DNA of 14,021 nucleotides. Origin: Hyphomicrobiales bacterium. Its GTDB lineage: Bacteria; Pseudomonadota; Alphaproteobacteria; Rhizobiales; Xanthobacteraceae. This document shows, in pieces, positions 1-6,204 of the stretch. A model generated the notes under the pieces. That model made no database searches, had not been told where the DNA came from, and saw only the letters and a program-made list of their open reading frames with translations. The stretch's first letter is position 1. The number at the start of each line of letters is the position of its first letter. The stretch spans positions 1-14,021 of the forward strand of contig PLTE01000118.1 of NCBI GenBank assembly GCA_003164375.1, given 5' to 3'. Both the position numbers and the translations under genes were made by a program.

Positions 1-91
1 CCGAGGTCGTCATTTCGGAAAAATCGATGCTCGAATTGGCGAGGCTCGAATTAAGCGGGATCGCTGTCTCGCGGATGTCGACAATGCGCAT
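1..91 (-). CDS. Enolase-superfamily enzyme (mandelate racemase/D-tartrate dehydratase-like), N-terminal fragment
   Basis: Thirty codons are visible, starting at the ATG whose first base is 91; the gene leaves the window at base 1. The peptide begins MRIVDIRETAIPLNSS and continues to IDFSEMTTS. From memory this matches the opening of mandelate racemase/muconate-lactonizing family proteins, especially the D-tartrate dehydratase group, which start with an (R/K)IVDIRE strand and then an IDFxxMTxS segment. Such enzymes bind Mg2+ and abstract the alpha proton of a carboxylate substrate, often dehydrating acid sugars. The catalytic Lys/His and metal ligands lie outside the window, so the reaction cannot be assigned. 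No strong ribosome binding site precedes the ATG. The start lies 18 bases after the stop of the binding protein at 110-1087 on the same strand, so co-transcription is likely. The family call rests on a short stretch. Confidence 0.6.
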   Translation of the reverse strand, partial: MRIVDIRETAIPLNSSLANSSIDFSEMTTS

Positions 92-109
92 TGACGTTGC
101 ATCAAACTG

Positions 110-1087
110 TTATTGAATTCGCGGGATCTTCGCGTCGGTAATGACTTTGTGCCATTTTTCGACATCTTTTTTGATATAGCCGGCGAATTCCACCGGCGTG
201 TCGGCGACGATTTCAAGGCCGAGTTTAGCGCATTTTTCTTTTACGTCCGCCTGTTGCATGGCCTTGGCGATCTCTCGGTTGAGCAGGGCGACGATGTCCG
301 GGGGCGTTCCGGCCGGGACCAGCACGCCCTGCATGGTTTCGGATTCCTGGCCCTCGACCCCGGCTTCAAGCATCGTCGGTACGTCCGGAAGCGCGGCCGA
401 TCGCTTGAGGGCGGTGATGGCGATGCCGCGCAAATTGCCCCCGGTGATCTGCGGCTCCGCCGGCGTCAAATTGGCAAACCCGATCAGAGTCTGCCCGGCC
501 ACCGTCGCCTGAATCGCCGGCGCGCCGCCGGCGTAGGGCACGCTTGGCTGGTCGAGCTTGAAATCGAGCTTGAACAATTCTGACGCGAGCTGCGGCGTCG
601 TACCGAGACCAGAATTTGCGATCGCATATTTGCCGGGATTGGCCTGCAGCAAAGCGACCAGTTCCTTGACGGTCTTGGCGGCGAGCGAAGGATGCACCAC
701 GAGGATATTCGGCGCGGCGCCGGCCAGCGATATCGGTGCGAAATCCTTGAACGGATCATATGGATTGTCGGCATAAAGGCTCGGGTTGACGGTGTAGCTC
801 GAGCTCGCCACCAGAATCGTGTAGCCATCGGGCGCCGCGCGCGCGGCCTGGGCCATGCCGATATTGCCGCCGGCGCCCGGATGGTTCTCGACGTAGAACT
901 GTTGCTTCAGGCTCTGCGAAAGCTTGTCGGCCAACAGCCGCGCAACCAAATCAGTAGGACCGCCGGCCGTGAATGGCGCGATAATCTTTACCGGATGGTC
1001 GGGGTAGGCGCCCGCGGCCCGGCACGCGCTCGCCATAACCAGGCCCGCGCATAAGGCCGCCAGAACGAAAGTCTTCACCGCTGTCAT
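110..1087 (-). CDS. TctC/Bug-family tripartite tricarboxylate transporter substrate-binding protein (third of three in tandem)
   Basis: Predicted 325-residue periplasmic binding protein, the normal length for the TctC/Bug family, which captures carboxylates for TctAB-type carriers. I chose the ATG at 1087 because a GGGAGGGG ribosome site sits just upstream and MTAVKTFVLAALCAGL gives a clean signal peptide ending near AAGAYPDH. Family hallmarks follow in order: PVKIIAPFTAGGPTD, the PGAGGNIG loop, PDGYTILVASSS, ALPDVPTM about two thirds in, and GVLVPAGTP. By hand alignment the mature protein is about 72% identical to the one at 2170-3144, and much less like the one between them. It lies 38 bases downstream of that middle gene and 18 bases before the enolase-family gene. 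The ligand cannot be told from sequence. The signal peptide contains a Cys (SAC), but the preceding residues are not a standard lipobox. Confidence 0.93.
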   Translation of the reverse strand: MTAVKTFVLAALCAGLVMASACRAAGAYPDHPVKIIAPFTAGGPTDLVARLLADKLSQSLKQQFYVENHPGAGGNIGMAQAARAAPDGYTILVASSSYTVNPSLYADNPYDPFKDFAPISLAGAAPNILVVHPSLAAKTVKELVALLQANPGKYAIANSGLGTTPQLASELFKLDFKLDQPSVPYAGGAPAIQATVAGQTLIGFANLTPAEPQITGGNLRGIAITALKRSAALPDVPTMLEAGVEGQESETMQGVLVPAGTPPDIVALLNREIAKAMQQADVKEKCAKLGLEIVADTPVEFAGYIKKDVEKWHKVITDAKIPRIQ

Positions 1088-1125
1088 GGTGTCCCCTCCC
1101 AATTATGTGGCTTTGCAAAGCTAGT

Positions 1126-2103
1126 TCAATCCATATGGATTCCTGCAGCCTTCACGACCATGTCCCAGCGCGCCATCTCACGCTTGATGCGCGCCGAGAA
1201 TTCGGCCGGTGAACTGGCGACCGCAATGAATCCGAGCGCATTGAGCTTGGCCTTGATCGCGGGGTCGGCCACCATCTTCGCGATCGCCTCGTGCCATTTG
1301 TCGATGATGGCTTGCGGCGTGCCGGCCGGCACCACGATGCCGGTCAAAGTATCGCTTTCCAGACCCGGCACGCCTTCTTCTTCGCTGGTCGCCAGCTCCG
1401 GCAGCGACACCACGCGCTGTTTGGCGAGGATCGCGATGCCGCGCACGCTACCGTCTTTGATATTGCCGATGGCAGGCGGCAGCGCGGTGAAAGCGATCGG
1501 CGTGTGGCCGCCCATGGTTGAATTGACTGCAAGCGCCGCGCCGGAGAACGGCACCATCACCATGTCGAGGTTGAATTTCTGCTTGAACAGCTCGCCGGCC
1601 AGATGCGGCGTCGAGCCGGTCGCCGGTTGCGCGAAGCTGTAATGACCGGGACTGGCTCTGATGAGGTCGATCAGTTCCTTCAAGCTTTTCGCCGGCACCG
1701 ATGGGTGCACCGTCACCACATTGGGCGAGGCCGCGACCAGCGAGACCGCCGCAAAATCCTTGATCGGGTCATAGCCGATGGTCGTATACATGCTCGGATT
1801 GATGATGAAGCCGGTCGAGACCGTGAGCACCGTGTAACCGTCAGGCTCGGCGCGCTTGGCGGTTTCGACACCGAGATTGCCGCCGGCGCCGGGCAGGTCC
1901 TCGACATAGACTTGCTGCCCGAACGCGTTGGACAATTGCTCCGCCACTAAGCGGCCGATCACGTCGGTCGGGCCACCCGCGGAAAACGGCACGATCATCC
2001 GCACTTTGTGATCGGGATAGGCATCCGCCGCAAAGCACGAACCCGTCACGACAAGGCCCGCACATAAGGCGGCCGAACGCCACCAGGCGATCATCGTTGT
2101 CAT
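1126..2103 (-). CDS. TctC/Bug-family substrate-binding protein (second of three in tandem)
   Basis: Predicted 325-residue periplasmic solute receptor. The ATG at 2103 is preferred because GGGGAGG lies five bases upstream; a GTG immediately before it and an ATG nine bases inside are alternatives. The signal peptide reads roughly MTTMIAWWRSAALCAGLVV and ends near CFAADAYPDH. Family motifs are VRMIVPFSAGGPTD, LPGAGGNLG, PDGYTVLTVS, YDPIKDFAAVSLV and IVVPAGTP. It is clearly the divergent member of the tandem set: the ligand-proximal loop reads STGFIINPSMY where the two neighbours share SSSYTVNPSLY, and the usual ALPDVPT segment is changed to SLPELAT. It therefore probably binds a different ligand, which is inference. 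It sits 66 bases after the first gene of the run and 38 bases before the third. No TctA or TctB gene is in view. Confidence 0.93.
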   Translation of the reverse strand: MTTMIAWWRSAALCAGLVVTGSCFAADAYPDHKVRMIVPFSAGGPTDVIGRLVAEQLSNAFGQQVYVEDLPGAGGNLGVETAKRAEPDGYTVLTVSTGFIINPSMYTTIGYDPIKDFAAVSLVAASPNVVTVHPSVPAKSLKELIDLIRASPGHYSFAQPATGSTPHLAGELFKQKFNLDMVMVPFSGAALAVNSTMGGHTPIAFTALPPAIGNIKDGSVRGIAILAKQRVVSLPELATSEEEGVPGLESDTLTGIVVPAGTPQAIIDKWHEAIAKMVADPAIKAKLNALGFIAVASSPAEFSARIKREMARWDMVVKAAGIHMD

Positions 2104-2169
2104 CACGTCCTCCCCTGAAACGAACGTCCTCCCCAGATCAGTACGCGCGAGGTTGCCGGCAGATCCGAA

Positions 2170-3144
2170 TCACTGGATCTGCGGGATCTTCGCGTCATGG
2201 ATGAGCTTGTCCCATTTCTCGACGTCGTTTTTGATATAGACAGCGAATTGGGCCGGCGTGTCGGCGACGATATCGAAGCCGAGATCGGCGCATTTCGCCT
2301 GCACGTCGGGCAGCGCCATCGCCTTGACGATCTCGCGGTTGAGCAGCTCGACAATGTCGCGCGGCGTGCCCGCCGGCACCAGCACGCCCTGCATGGTCTC
2401 CGACTCCTCGCCTTCGGCGCCCGCTTCCGCCATGGTCGGTACGTCGGGCAGCGCCGCCGAACGCTTGGTGGCGGTGACGGCGAGCGCGCGCAGATAGCCG
2501 CCTTTGACCTGCGGCGCGGCCGGCGGCATCGATGAGAACACGATCGGCGTCTGGTTGGCGATGGTGGACTGGATCGCGGGCCCGGCGCCGTTGAACGGTA
2601 TGCTGGTGGCGTCGAGCTTGAAGCTCAGCTTGAACAATTCGGCGGCAAGCTGCGGCGTGGTGCCGATGCCGGCGTTGGCGATGGAATATTTGCCCGGATT
2701 GGCCGCGATCAAACCGATCAATTCCTTGACGCTCTTGGCCGCCACCGAAGGATGCACCGAGAGGACATTCGGCGCCGCCGCGGCCAGCGTGACCGGCTCG
2801 AAATCCTTGTATGGATCGAAGGGCTTGCCGGCGTAAAGACTCGGATTGACGGTGTAGCTCGAACTGGCGACCAGGATGGTGTAGCCGTCCGGCGTGGCGC
2901 GCGCCACCATGAGCATGCCGATATTGCCGCCGGCGCCCGGATGGTTCTCGACATAGAATTGCTGATTGAAGCGCTCCGACAGCTTCTGCGCCAACAGCCG
3001 CGCCATCACATCGGTCGGGCCGCCGGGCGCGAACGGCACGATGACTTTGACCGGATGATCGGGATAGGCGGCCCAGCACGAGCCTGCCCACAGCAAGGCC
3101 AGGCCAAAAGCGAACAGACGCGCCGCAGCATTTTTTGCGGTCAT
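2170..3144 (-). CDS. TctC/Bug-family substrate-binding protein (first of three in tandem)
   Basis: Predicted 324-residue periplasmic binding protein and the promoter-proximal gene of the minus-strand run. The ATG at 3144 follows GGGAGGG with a five-base spacer. Longer readings upstream run into the divergent promoter region and have no signal peptide at their start, so I rejected them. The signal peptide MTAKNAAARLFAFGLALLWAGS ends near CWAAYPDH. Motifs seen are PVKVIVPFAPGGPTD, VENHPGAGGNIG, TPDGYTILVASSSYTVNPSLY, AALPDVPTMAEAG and GVLVPAGTP. It is about 72% identical by hand count to the protein at 110-1087, including near-identical ligand-loop segments, so the two are probably recent duplicates with related ligands. 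It is divergently arranged with the cyclase-family gene at 3267, suggesting shared control. The family's known ligands are mostly di- and tricarboxylates and aromatic acids; none can be chosen here. Confidence 0.93.
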   Translation of the reverse strand: MTAKNAAARLFAFGLALLWAGSCWAAYPDHPVKVIVPFAPGGPTDVMARLLAQKLSERFNQQFYVENHPGAGGNIGMLMVARATPDGYTILVASSSYTVNPSLYAGKPFDPYKDFEPVTLAAAAPNVLSVHPSVAAKSVKELIGLIAANPGKYSIANAGIGTTPQLAAELFKLSFKLDATSIPFNGAGPAIQSTIANQTPIVFSSMPPAAPQVKGGYLRALAVTATKRSAALPDVPTMAEAGAEGEESETMQGVLVPAGTPRDIVELLNREIVKAMALPDVQAKCADLGFDIVADTPAQFAVYIKNDVEKWDKLIHDAKIPQIQ

Positions 3145-3266
3145 GAACACCCTCCCTAGACGCCTTGTCGATGCTATCATTGCACGCGCGCTACGGGGAG
3201 CATGCGCGACAAATTGTTTCCACCCAGACCTCATCGCAAAAGCGAAGCCAAGAAAAGGAAAACCCA
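3145..3266. promoter_or_regulatory. Divergent intergenic region, presumed two-way promoter
   Basis: This 122-base gap lies between the divergent starts of the first binding protein (minus) and the cyclase-family gene (plus), so promoters for both runs must lie here or inside the neighbouring genes. A TATCAT hexamer at 3175-3180 is one mismatch from a consensus -10 box on the plus strand, but no good -35 box stands 16-18 bases upstream. A short ACAA-A-TTGT palindrome occupies 3209-3217 and could be half of an operator. Ribosome sites are visible at both ends: GGGAGGG for the minus gene and AAGGAAAA for the plus gene. No regulator gene adjoins it. Confidence 0.4.
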
Positions 3267-4238
3267 ATGGCCGGGCGCAAAGTGACGCGAGACGATCTCC
3301 GCGAGGCCGCGGAAAAGTACAAGAACTGGGGCAAATGGGGCCCCGACGACGAGATCGGCACGCTCAATTACACGAGCCCGGAGGACATCGTCGCCGCCGC
3401 CCGACTGGTGAAAAAGGGCAAGGTGATTTCGCTTGCGCTCAATTTCGACAATAACGGCCCGCAGGGCGGCAAGACCAATTATCCGGTGCTCGGCCGCATC
3501 AATCCGCTGCACACCATGCTGCGTACCGGCACCGACGCCTATTCCGGCGTATTGGACAAGCGCGGCATCCGCGCCGCCGACGACATGGTGGTGATGCCGT
3601 TGCAATGCGGCACCCAATGGGACGGGCTCGGCCATATCTTCTACGAGAACAATATGTGGAACGGCTACGATTGCCGCGAAGTGTCGTCGTTTGGGGCTGC
3701 GAAATGCGGCATCGAGAAAACCAAGAGCAAGATGGTCGGCCGCGGCGTGTTTCTCGACGTGGCGCGCGCGCTCGGCAAGGACTGCCTGGAGGACGGCTAC
3801 GGCATCACCTGCGAGGATCTCGATCTGACCGCCAAGAAGCAGAAGATCGAATTCAAGCGCGGCGACTACATCGTCGTGCGCACCGGGCAGATGGAACGCT
3901 GCCTCAAGGCCGGCAGCTGGGACGGCTATCCGGGCGGCGACGCGCCGGGCTTTGCTTTCGAGACGCTGGAATTCGTGGCCAAGACCGAATTGGCGGCGCT
4001 CGCCAGCGACACCTGGGGCTGCGAGGTGCGGCCGAACAATACCGAAGGCGGCATCAACCAGCCCTGGCACTGGATCACCATCCCGATCATGGGCATGACC
4101 ATGGGCGAGATTTTTTATCTCAAAGACCTCGCGGAGGATTGCGCCGCGGACGGCGTTTACGAATTCATGTTCGTGGCGCCGGCGATCCCGATTACCGGCG
4201 GAGTGGGTTCGCCGACCAATCCGCTGGCGATCAAATAA
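3267..4238 (+). CDS. Large cyclase-family protein (PF04199-type) with Gln-substituted metal motif
   Basis: Predicted 323-residue cytoplasmic protein; no signal peptide. The ATG at 3267 has an AAGGAAAA ribosome site; earlier in-frame starts would cover the divergent promoter and are rejected. It belongs to the putative cyclase/kynurenine formamidase-like fold family, whose members hydrolyse amides, lactones or cyclic ketones using a metal bound by an H-x-G-T-H-x-D motif. Here the equivalent segment is QCGTQWDGLGH (residues 113-123): both His positions are Gln, while Asp119 and His123 remain. Conserved family features follow: RGDYIVVRTG near residue 198, NNTEGGINQPWHW near 257-269, and a C-terminal GGVGSPTNPLAI. 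Large members of about 320-340 residues with a CGTQWD motif are, as I recall, a recognised subgroup, so this is probably a real variant rather than decay. It heads a run with the binding protein at 4320 (81-base gap). Substrate unknown. Confidence 0.88.
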   Translation: MAGRKVTRDDLREAAEKYKNWGKWGPDDEIGTLNYTSPEDIVAAARLVKKGKVISLALNFDNNGPQGGKTNYPVLGRINPLHTMLRTGTDAYSGVLDKRGIRAADDMVVMPLQCGTQWDGLGHIFYENNMWNGYDCREVSSFGAAKCGIEKTKSKMVGRGVFLDVARALGKDCLEDGYGITCEDLDLTAKKQKIEFKRGDYIVVRTGQMERCLKAGSWDGYPGGDAPGFAFETLEFVAKTELAALASDTWGCEVRPNNTEGGINQPWHWITIPIMGMTMGEIFYLKDLAEDCAADGVYEFMFVAPAIPITGGVGSPTNPLAIK

Positions 4239-4245
4239 CTATTTG

Positions 4246-4303
4246 CGTCATTGCGGGCAACGGGCACGCACCTCGCGCGAGCCCGTCGGCAACTCGCATG
4301 ACG
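4246..4303. repeat. Imperfect long hairpin / palindromic element between cyclase and binding-protein genes
   Basis: Paired arms are CGTCAT (4246-4251) with ATGACG (4298-4303), GCG (4253-4255) with CGC (4295-4297), and ACGGGC (4260-4265) with GCCCGT (4281-4286). A 15-base loop and an asymmetric internal bulge complete it. No T-run follows, so it is not a textbook terminator. CGTCATTGCG-type palindromic elements are, as I recall, dispersed between genes in Bradyrhizobium and Rhodopseudomonas genomes, which this resembles. It ends about seven bases before the ribosome site of the next gene, so it could affect mRNA stability or the expression ratio of the two genes. Confidence 0.5.
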
Positions 4304-4319
4304 TGACGGGGAGGAAAAC

Positions 4320-5288
4320 ATGAAAACGCCGATGCTGGCATTGGCTGCGGCTGCCTGCCTGGTCGCGACCGCGCCCGCCGCGCCGGCGCCGCAATGGCCG
4401 CAGCAACCGATTCATATGATCGTTCCGTTCGGCGCCGGCGGCGGCTCCGACATTATCGGCCGCATCCTCGCCGACGCGATGCAAAGCCGGCTCGGCACGG
4501 CCGTTATCGTCGAAAACAAACCCGGCGCCGGAGGCATCATCGGCAATGAATTTGTCGCCAATGCCACGCCCGATGGCTATACGCTCGGAATCATGACGGC
4601 CGGGCAGGTCTTCGCCGCCATCACCCGCAAAGAGGTCCCTTACGACCCCGCCGCGCTGACGCCGGTGGCGCAGGTCGCCAGCGCGAGCCTGCTGATCGCT
4701 GTGCGTCCGGATTTTCCAGCCGACAATGTCAAAGATCTGGTCGCTGCCGCCAAGGCCGAACCGGGCAAGATCGTGTTTGCCAGCCCGGGCTTTACCGCCA
4801 CCCAGCATTTCGCCGGCGAGCTGTTCAGGCAGATCGCCGGCGTGAACCTCTTGCACGTGCCGTTCCGCAGTTCGCCCGAGGCCATCAACGCGGTTTTAGG
4901 TCATCATGCCGATGTGGTGTTCGACACCGTGTCGGCGCTCATCGGCCAGGTTCAGTCCGGGGCGCTCAGAGCGCTCGCGGTGACCGGCAAGGATCGCTTT
5001 GCCGCGATGCCGGACCTGCCGGCGGCCGTCGAGTCGGGCGTGCTTCCCGGCTACGATGTCACCACCTGGTACGGCGTGTTCGGTCCGCCGAGCCTGCCGG
5101 CGCCTATCGTCGCCAGGTTGAATACGACACTCAACGAGATTATCGCCGACCAAAAAGTGCGTGAGCGGCTGGTCACGGTCGGGGTCGTCGTCAAAGGCTC
5201 GACGCCCGAGGAGTTCGGCGCCTTCATGGCCGCCGAGACCAAAAAGTGGAACGCCGTTCGCGAGGCAGCCGGCATCGCGCAGCAATGA
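4320..5288 (+). CDS. TctC/Bug-family substrate-binding protein (fourth in window)
   Basis: Predicted 322-residue periplasmic binding protein. The ATG at 4320 follows GGGGAGGAAAAC, a strong ribosome site. The signal peptide is MKTPMLALAAAACLVATAPAAPA, with a single positive charge and an Ala-rich end. Family motifs: IHMIVPFGAGGGSD (GGGSD in place of the GGPTD in the three minus-strand paralogues), VENKPGAGGIIG, TPDGYTLGIMTAG, a MPDLPAAVESG segment and a C-terminal KWNAVREAAGI. It is distant from the other three, so it is not part of the same duplication. It lies between the cyclase-family gene and a carboxymuconolactone decarboxylase-like gene (23-base gap), suggesting that it delivers the substrate those enzymes handle. 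That is inference from gene order. No cognate TctA/TctB pair is visible, so it probably works with a carrier encoded elsewhere. Ligand unknown. Confidence 0.93.
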   Translation: MKTPMLALAAAACLVATAPAAPAPQWPQQPIHMIVPFGAGGGSDIIGRILADAMQSRLGTAVIVENKPGAGGIIGNEFVANATPDGYTLGIMTAGQVFAAITRKEVPYDPAALTPVAQVASASLLIAVRPDFPADNVKDLVAAAKAEPGKIVFASPGFTATQHFAGELFRQIAGVNLLHVPFRSSPEAINAVLGHHADVVFDTVSALIGQVQSGALRALAVTGKDRFAAMPDLPAAVESGVLPGYDVTTWYGVFGPPSLPAPIVARLNTTLNEIIADQKVRERLVTVGVVVKGSTPEEFGAFMAAETKKWNAVREAAGIAQQ

Positions 5289-5311
5289 TATTTACCGGAT
5301 AGGAGCAAAGT

Positions 5312-5695
5312 ATGGACGACAAAGACCTTCACGATCGCGGGCTGAAACTGCGCATCGACATGTTCGGCGCCGATACCGTGAAAAAGCGGATGAACGCCTT
5401 CGGCGACTTCGGCAAGCCGCTGCAACACATCATCAACGCCTATGCCTATGGCGACGTCTGGCAACGCTCGGCGCTGTCGCCGGCCACCAAGTCGCTCGCC
5501 ATGGTGGCGATGATGGCCGCCGCCGGGCATCCCAACGAGCTCGGCGTCCACATCAAGGGTGCGCTGAAGAACGGCTGTACGCCCGAGCAGATCCAGGAGA
5601 TCCTCCTCCTGCTCGCACTCTATTGCGGCATTCCGGCCGCCAATGAGGCGCATCGGATCGCCGCCGATGTGTTGCGCGAGCAGGGGGCGGGCTGA
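5312..5695 (+). CDS. Carboxymuconolactone decarboxylase-family protein
   Basis: Predicted 127-residue all-helical cytoplasmic protein with a TAGGAGCAAAGT ribosome site before the ATG. The conserved block AAAGHPNELGVHIKGALKNG (residues 69-88), followed by CTPEQIQEILLLLALYCGIPAANEA, is the signature of the 4-carboxymuconolactone decarboxylase family (PcaC type). That enzyme decarboxylates gamma-carboxymuconolactone in the protocatechuate branch of the beta-ketoadipate pathway. The AhpD-type CxxC redox pair is absent; the only Cys residues are Cys89 and Cys105, too far apart to form one. The length matches PcaC. However, no other pca gene is in the window, and many family members act outside that pathway, so true PcaC activity is unproven. 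It starts 23 bases after the binding-protein stop and probably shares its transcript. Confidence 0.85.
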   Translation: MDDKDLHDRGLKLRIDMFGADTVKKRMNAFGDFGKPLQHIINAYAYGDVWQRSALSPATKSLAMVAMMAAAGHPNELGVHIKGALKNGCTPEQIQEILLLLALYCGIPAANEAHRIAADVLREQGAG

Positions 5696-5703
5696 CGGGT
5701 TGC

Positions 5704-5736
5704 GCTTTGCCGCGCACCGATTACGTTTAGCAAAGC
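5704..5736. repeat. Small inverted repeat downstream of the carboxymuconolactone decarboxylase-like gene
   Basis: GCTTTGC at 5704-5710 is matched by GCAAAGC at 5730-5736 across a 19-base loop, starting eight bases after the stop at 5695. The loop is long and no U-tract follows, so terminator activity is uncertain. It lies in the 67-base gap before msrB and could mark the boundary between the catabolic run and msrB. Confidence 0.25.
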
Positions 5737-5762
5737 CTCTATTGCACAGCGAGCGCGCCCCC

Positions 5763-6176
5763 ATGAGCACCGCCTTGGACACCAAGCAATACCCTGTCAC
5801 CCACAGCGACGCCGAATGGCGCAAGATACTCTCGCCGGAACAGTTCCATATCATGCGCGAGCACGGCACCGAGCGGCCGGGCAGTTGCGCGCTCAATTTC
5901 GAAAAGCGCGCCGGCACGTTCTATTGCGCCGGCTGCGAGCAGGCGCTGTTCGCCTCGAAAAAGAAATTCGAGAGCGGCACCGGCTGGCCGAGCTTCAACG
6001 ATCCGGTTCCGGGATCGGTCGAAACCACGACCGATCGCAGCTACGGCATGACCCGCGTCGAGGTGCATTGCACCCGATGCGGCAGCCATCTCGGCCACGT
6101 CTTCGAAGACGGGCCGCCGCCGACGCACTTGCGCTATTGCATCAACGGCGTGGCGATGAACTTCAAGCCGGAATAA
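5763..6176 (+). CDS. msrB: Peptide-methionine (R)-S-oxide reductase MsrB
   Basis: Predicted 137-residue cytoplasmic repair enzyme that reduces the R epimer of methionine sulfoxide in proteins, normally recycled by thioredoxin. The ATG at 5763 gives the normal MsrB length; longer readings would run back into the preceding gene. Its ribosome site is weak. The two structural zinc pairs are CAGC (Cys55, Cys58) and CTRC (Cys103, Cys106). The catalytic Cys126 lies in RYCINGVAMNF, with HGTERPG, GTGWPSF and GSHLGHVFEDGP intact. The position of the usual recycling Cys, in an SG(C/T)GWPSF context, is Thr73 here. Cys42 (PGSCALNF) is the only Cys outside the zinc and catalytic sites and is a candidate alternative resolver, as described for some other MsrBs lacking the usual one. 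Its stop lies only 28 bases from the end of the convergent kup gene. Confidence 0.97.
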   Translation: MSTALDTKQYPVTHSDAEWRKILSPEQFHIMREHGTERPGSCALNFEKRAGTFYCAGCEQALFASKKKFESGTGWPSFNDPVPGSVETTTDRSYGMTRVEVHCTRCGSHLGHVFEDGPPPTHLRYCINGVAMNFKPE

Positions 6177-6204
6177 TTTTAAGCCGGTGTGACAGCTGCC
6201 GCCC

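Noticed and set aside
3165..3266. Upstream start for the first cyclase-family protein adding 34 residues
   Set aside because: The extension is not family-like, overlaps the divergent promoter region, and the ATG at 3267 has a good ribosome site.
3231..4070. 279-codon minus-strand open frame opposite the first cyclase-family gene
   Set aside because: Ala/His/Val-rich shadow translation without motifs; the plus strand carries the conserved family protein.
6177..6204. Possible bidirectional terminator between convergent msrB and kup
   Set aside because: The 28-base gap has no stem longer than about four base pairs; transcripts may overlap into the opposite genes instead.
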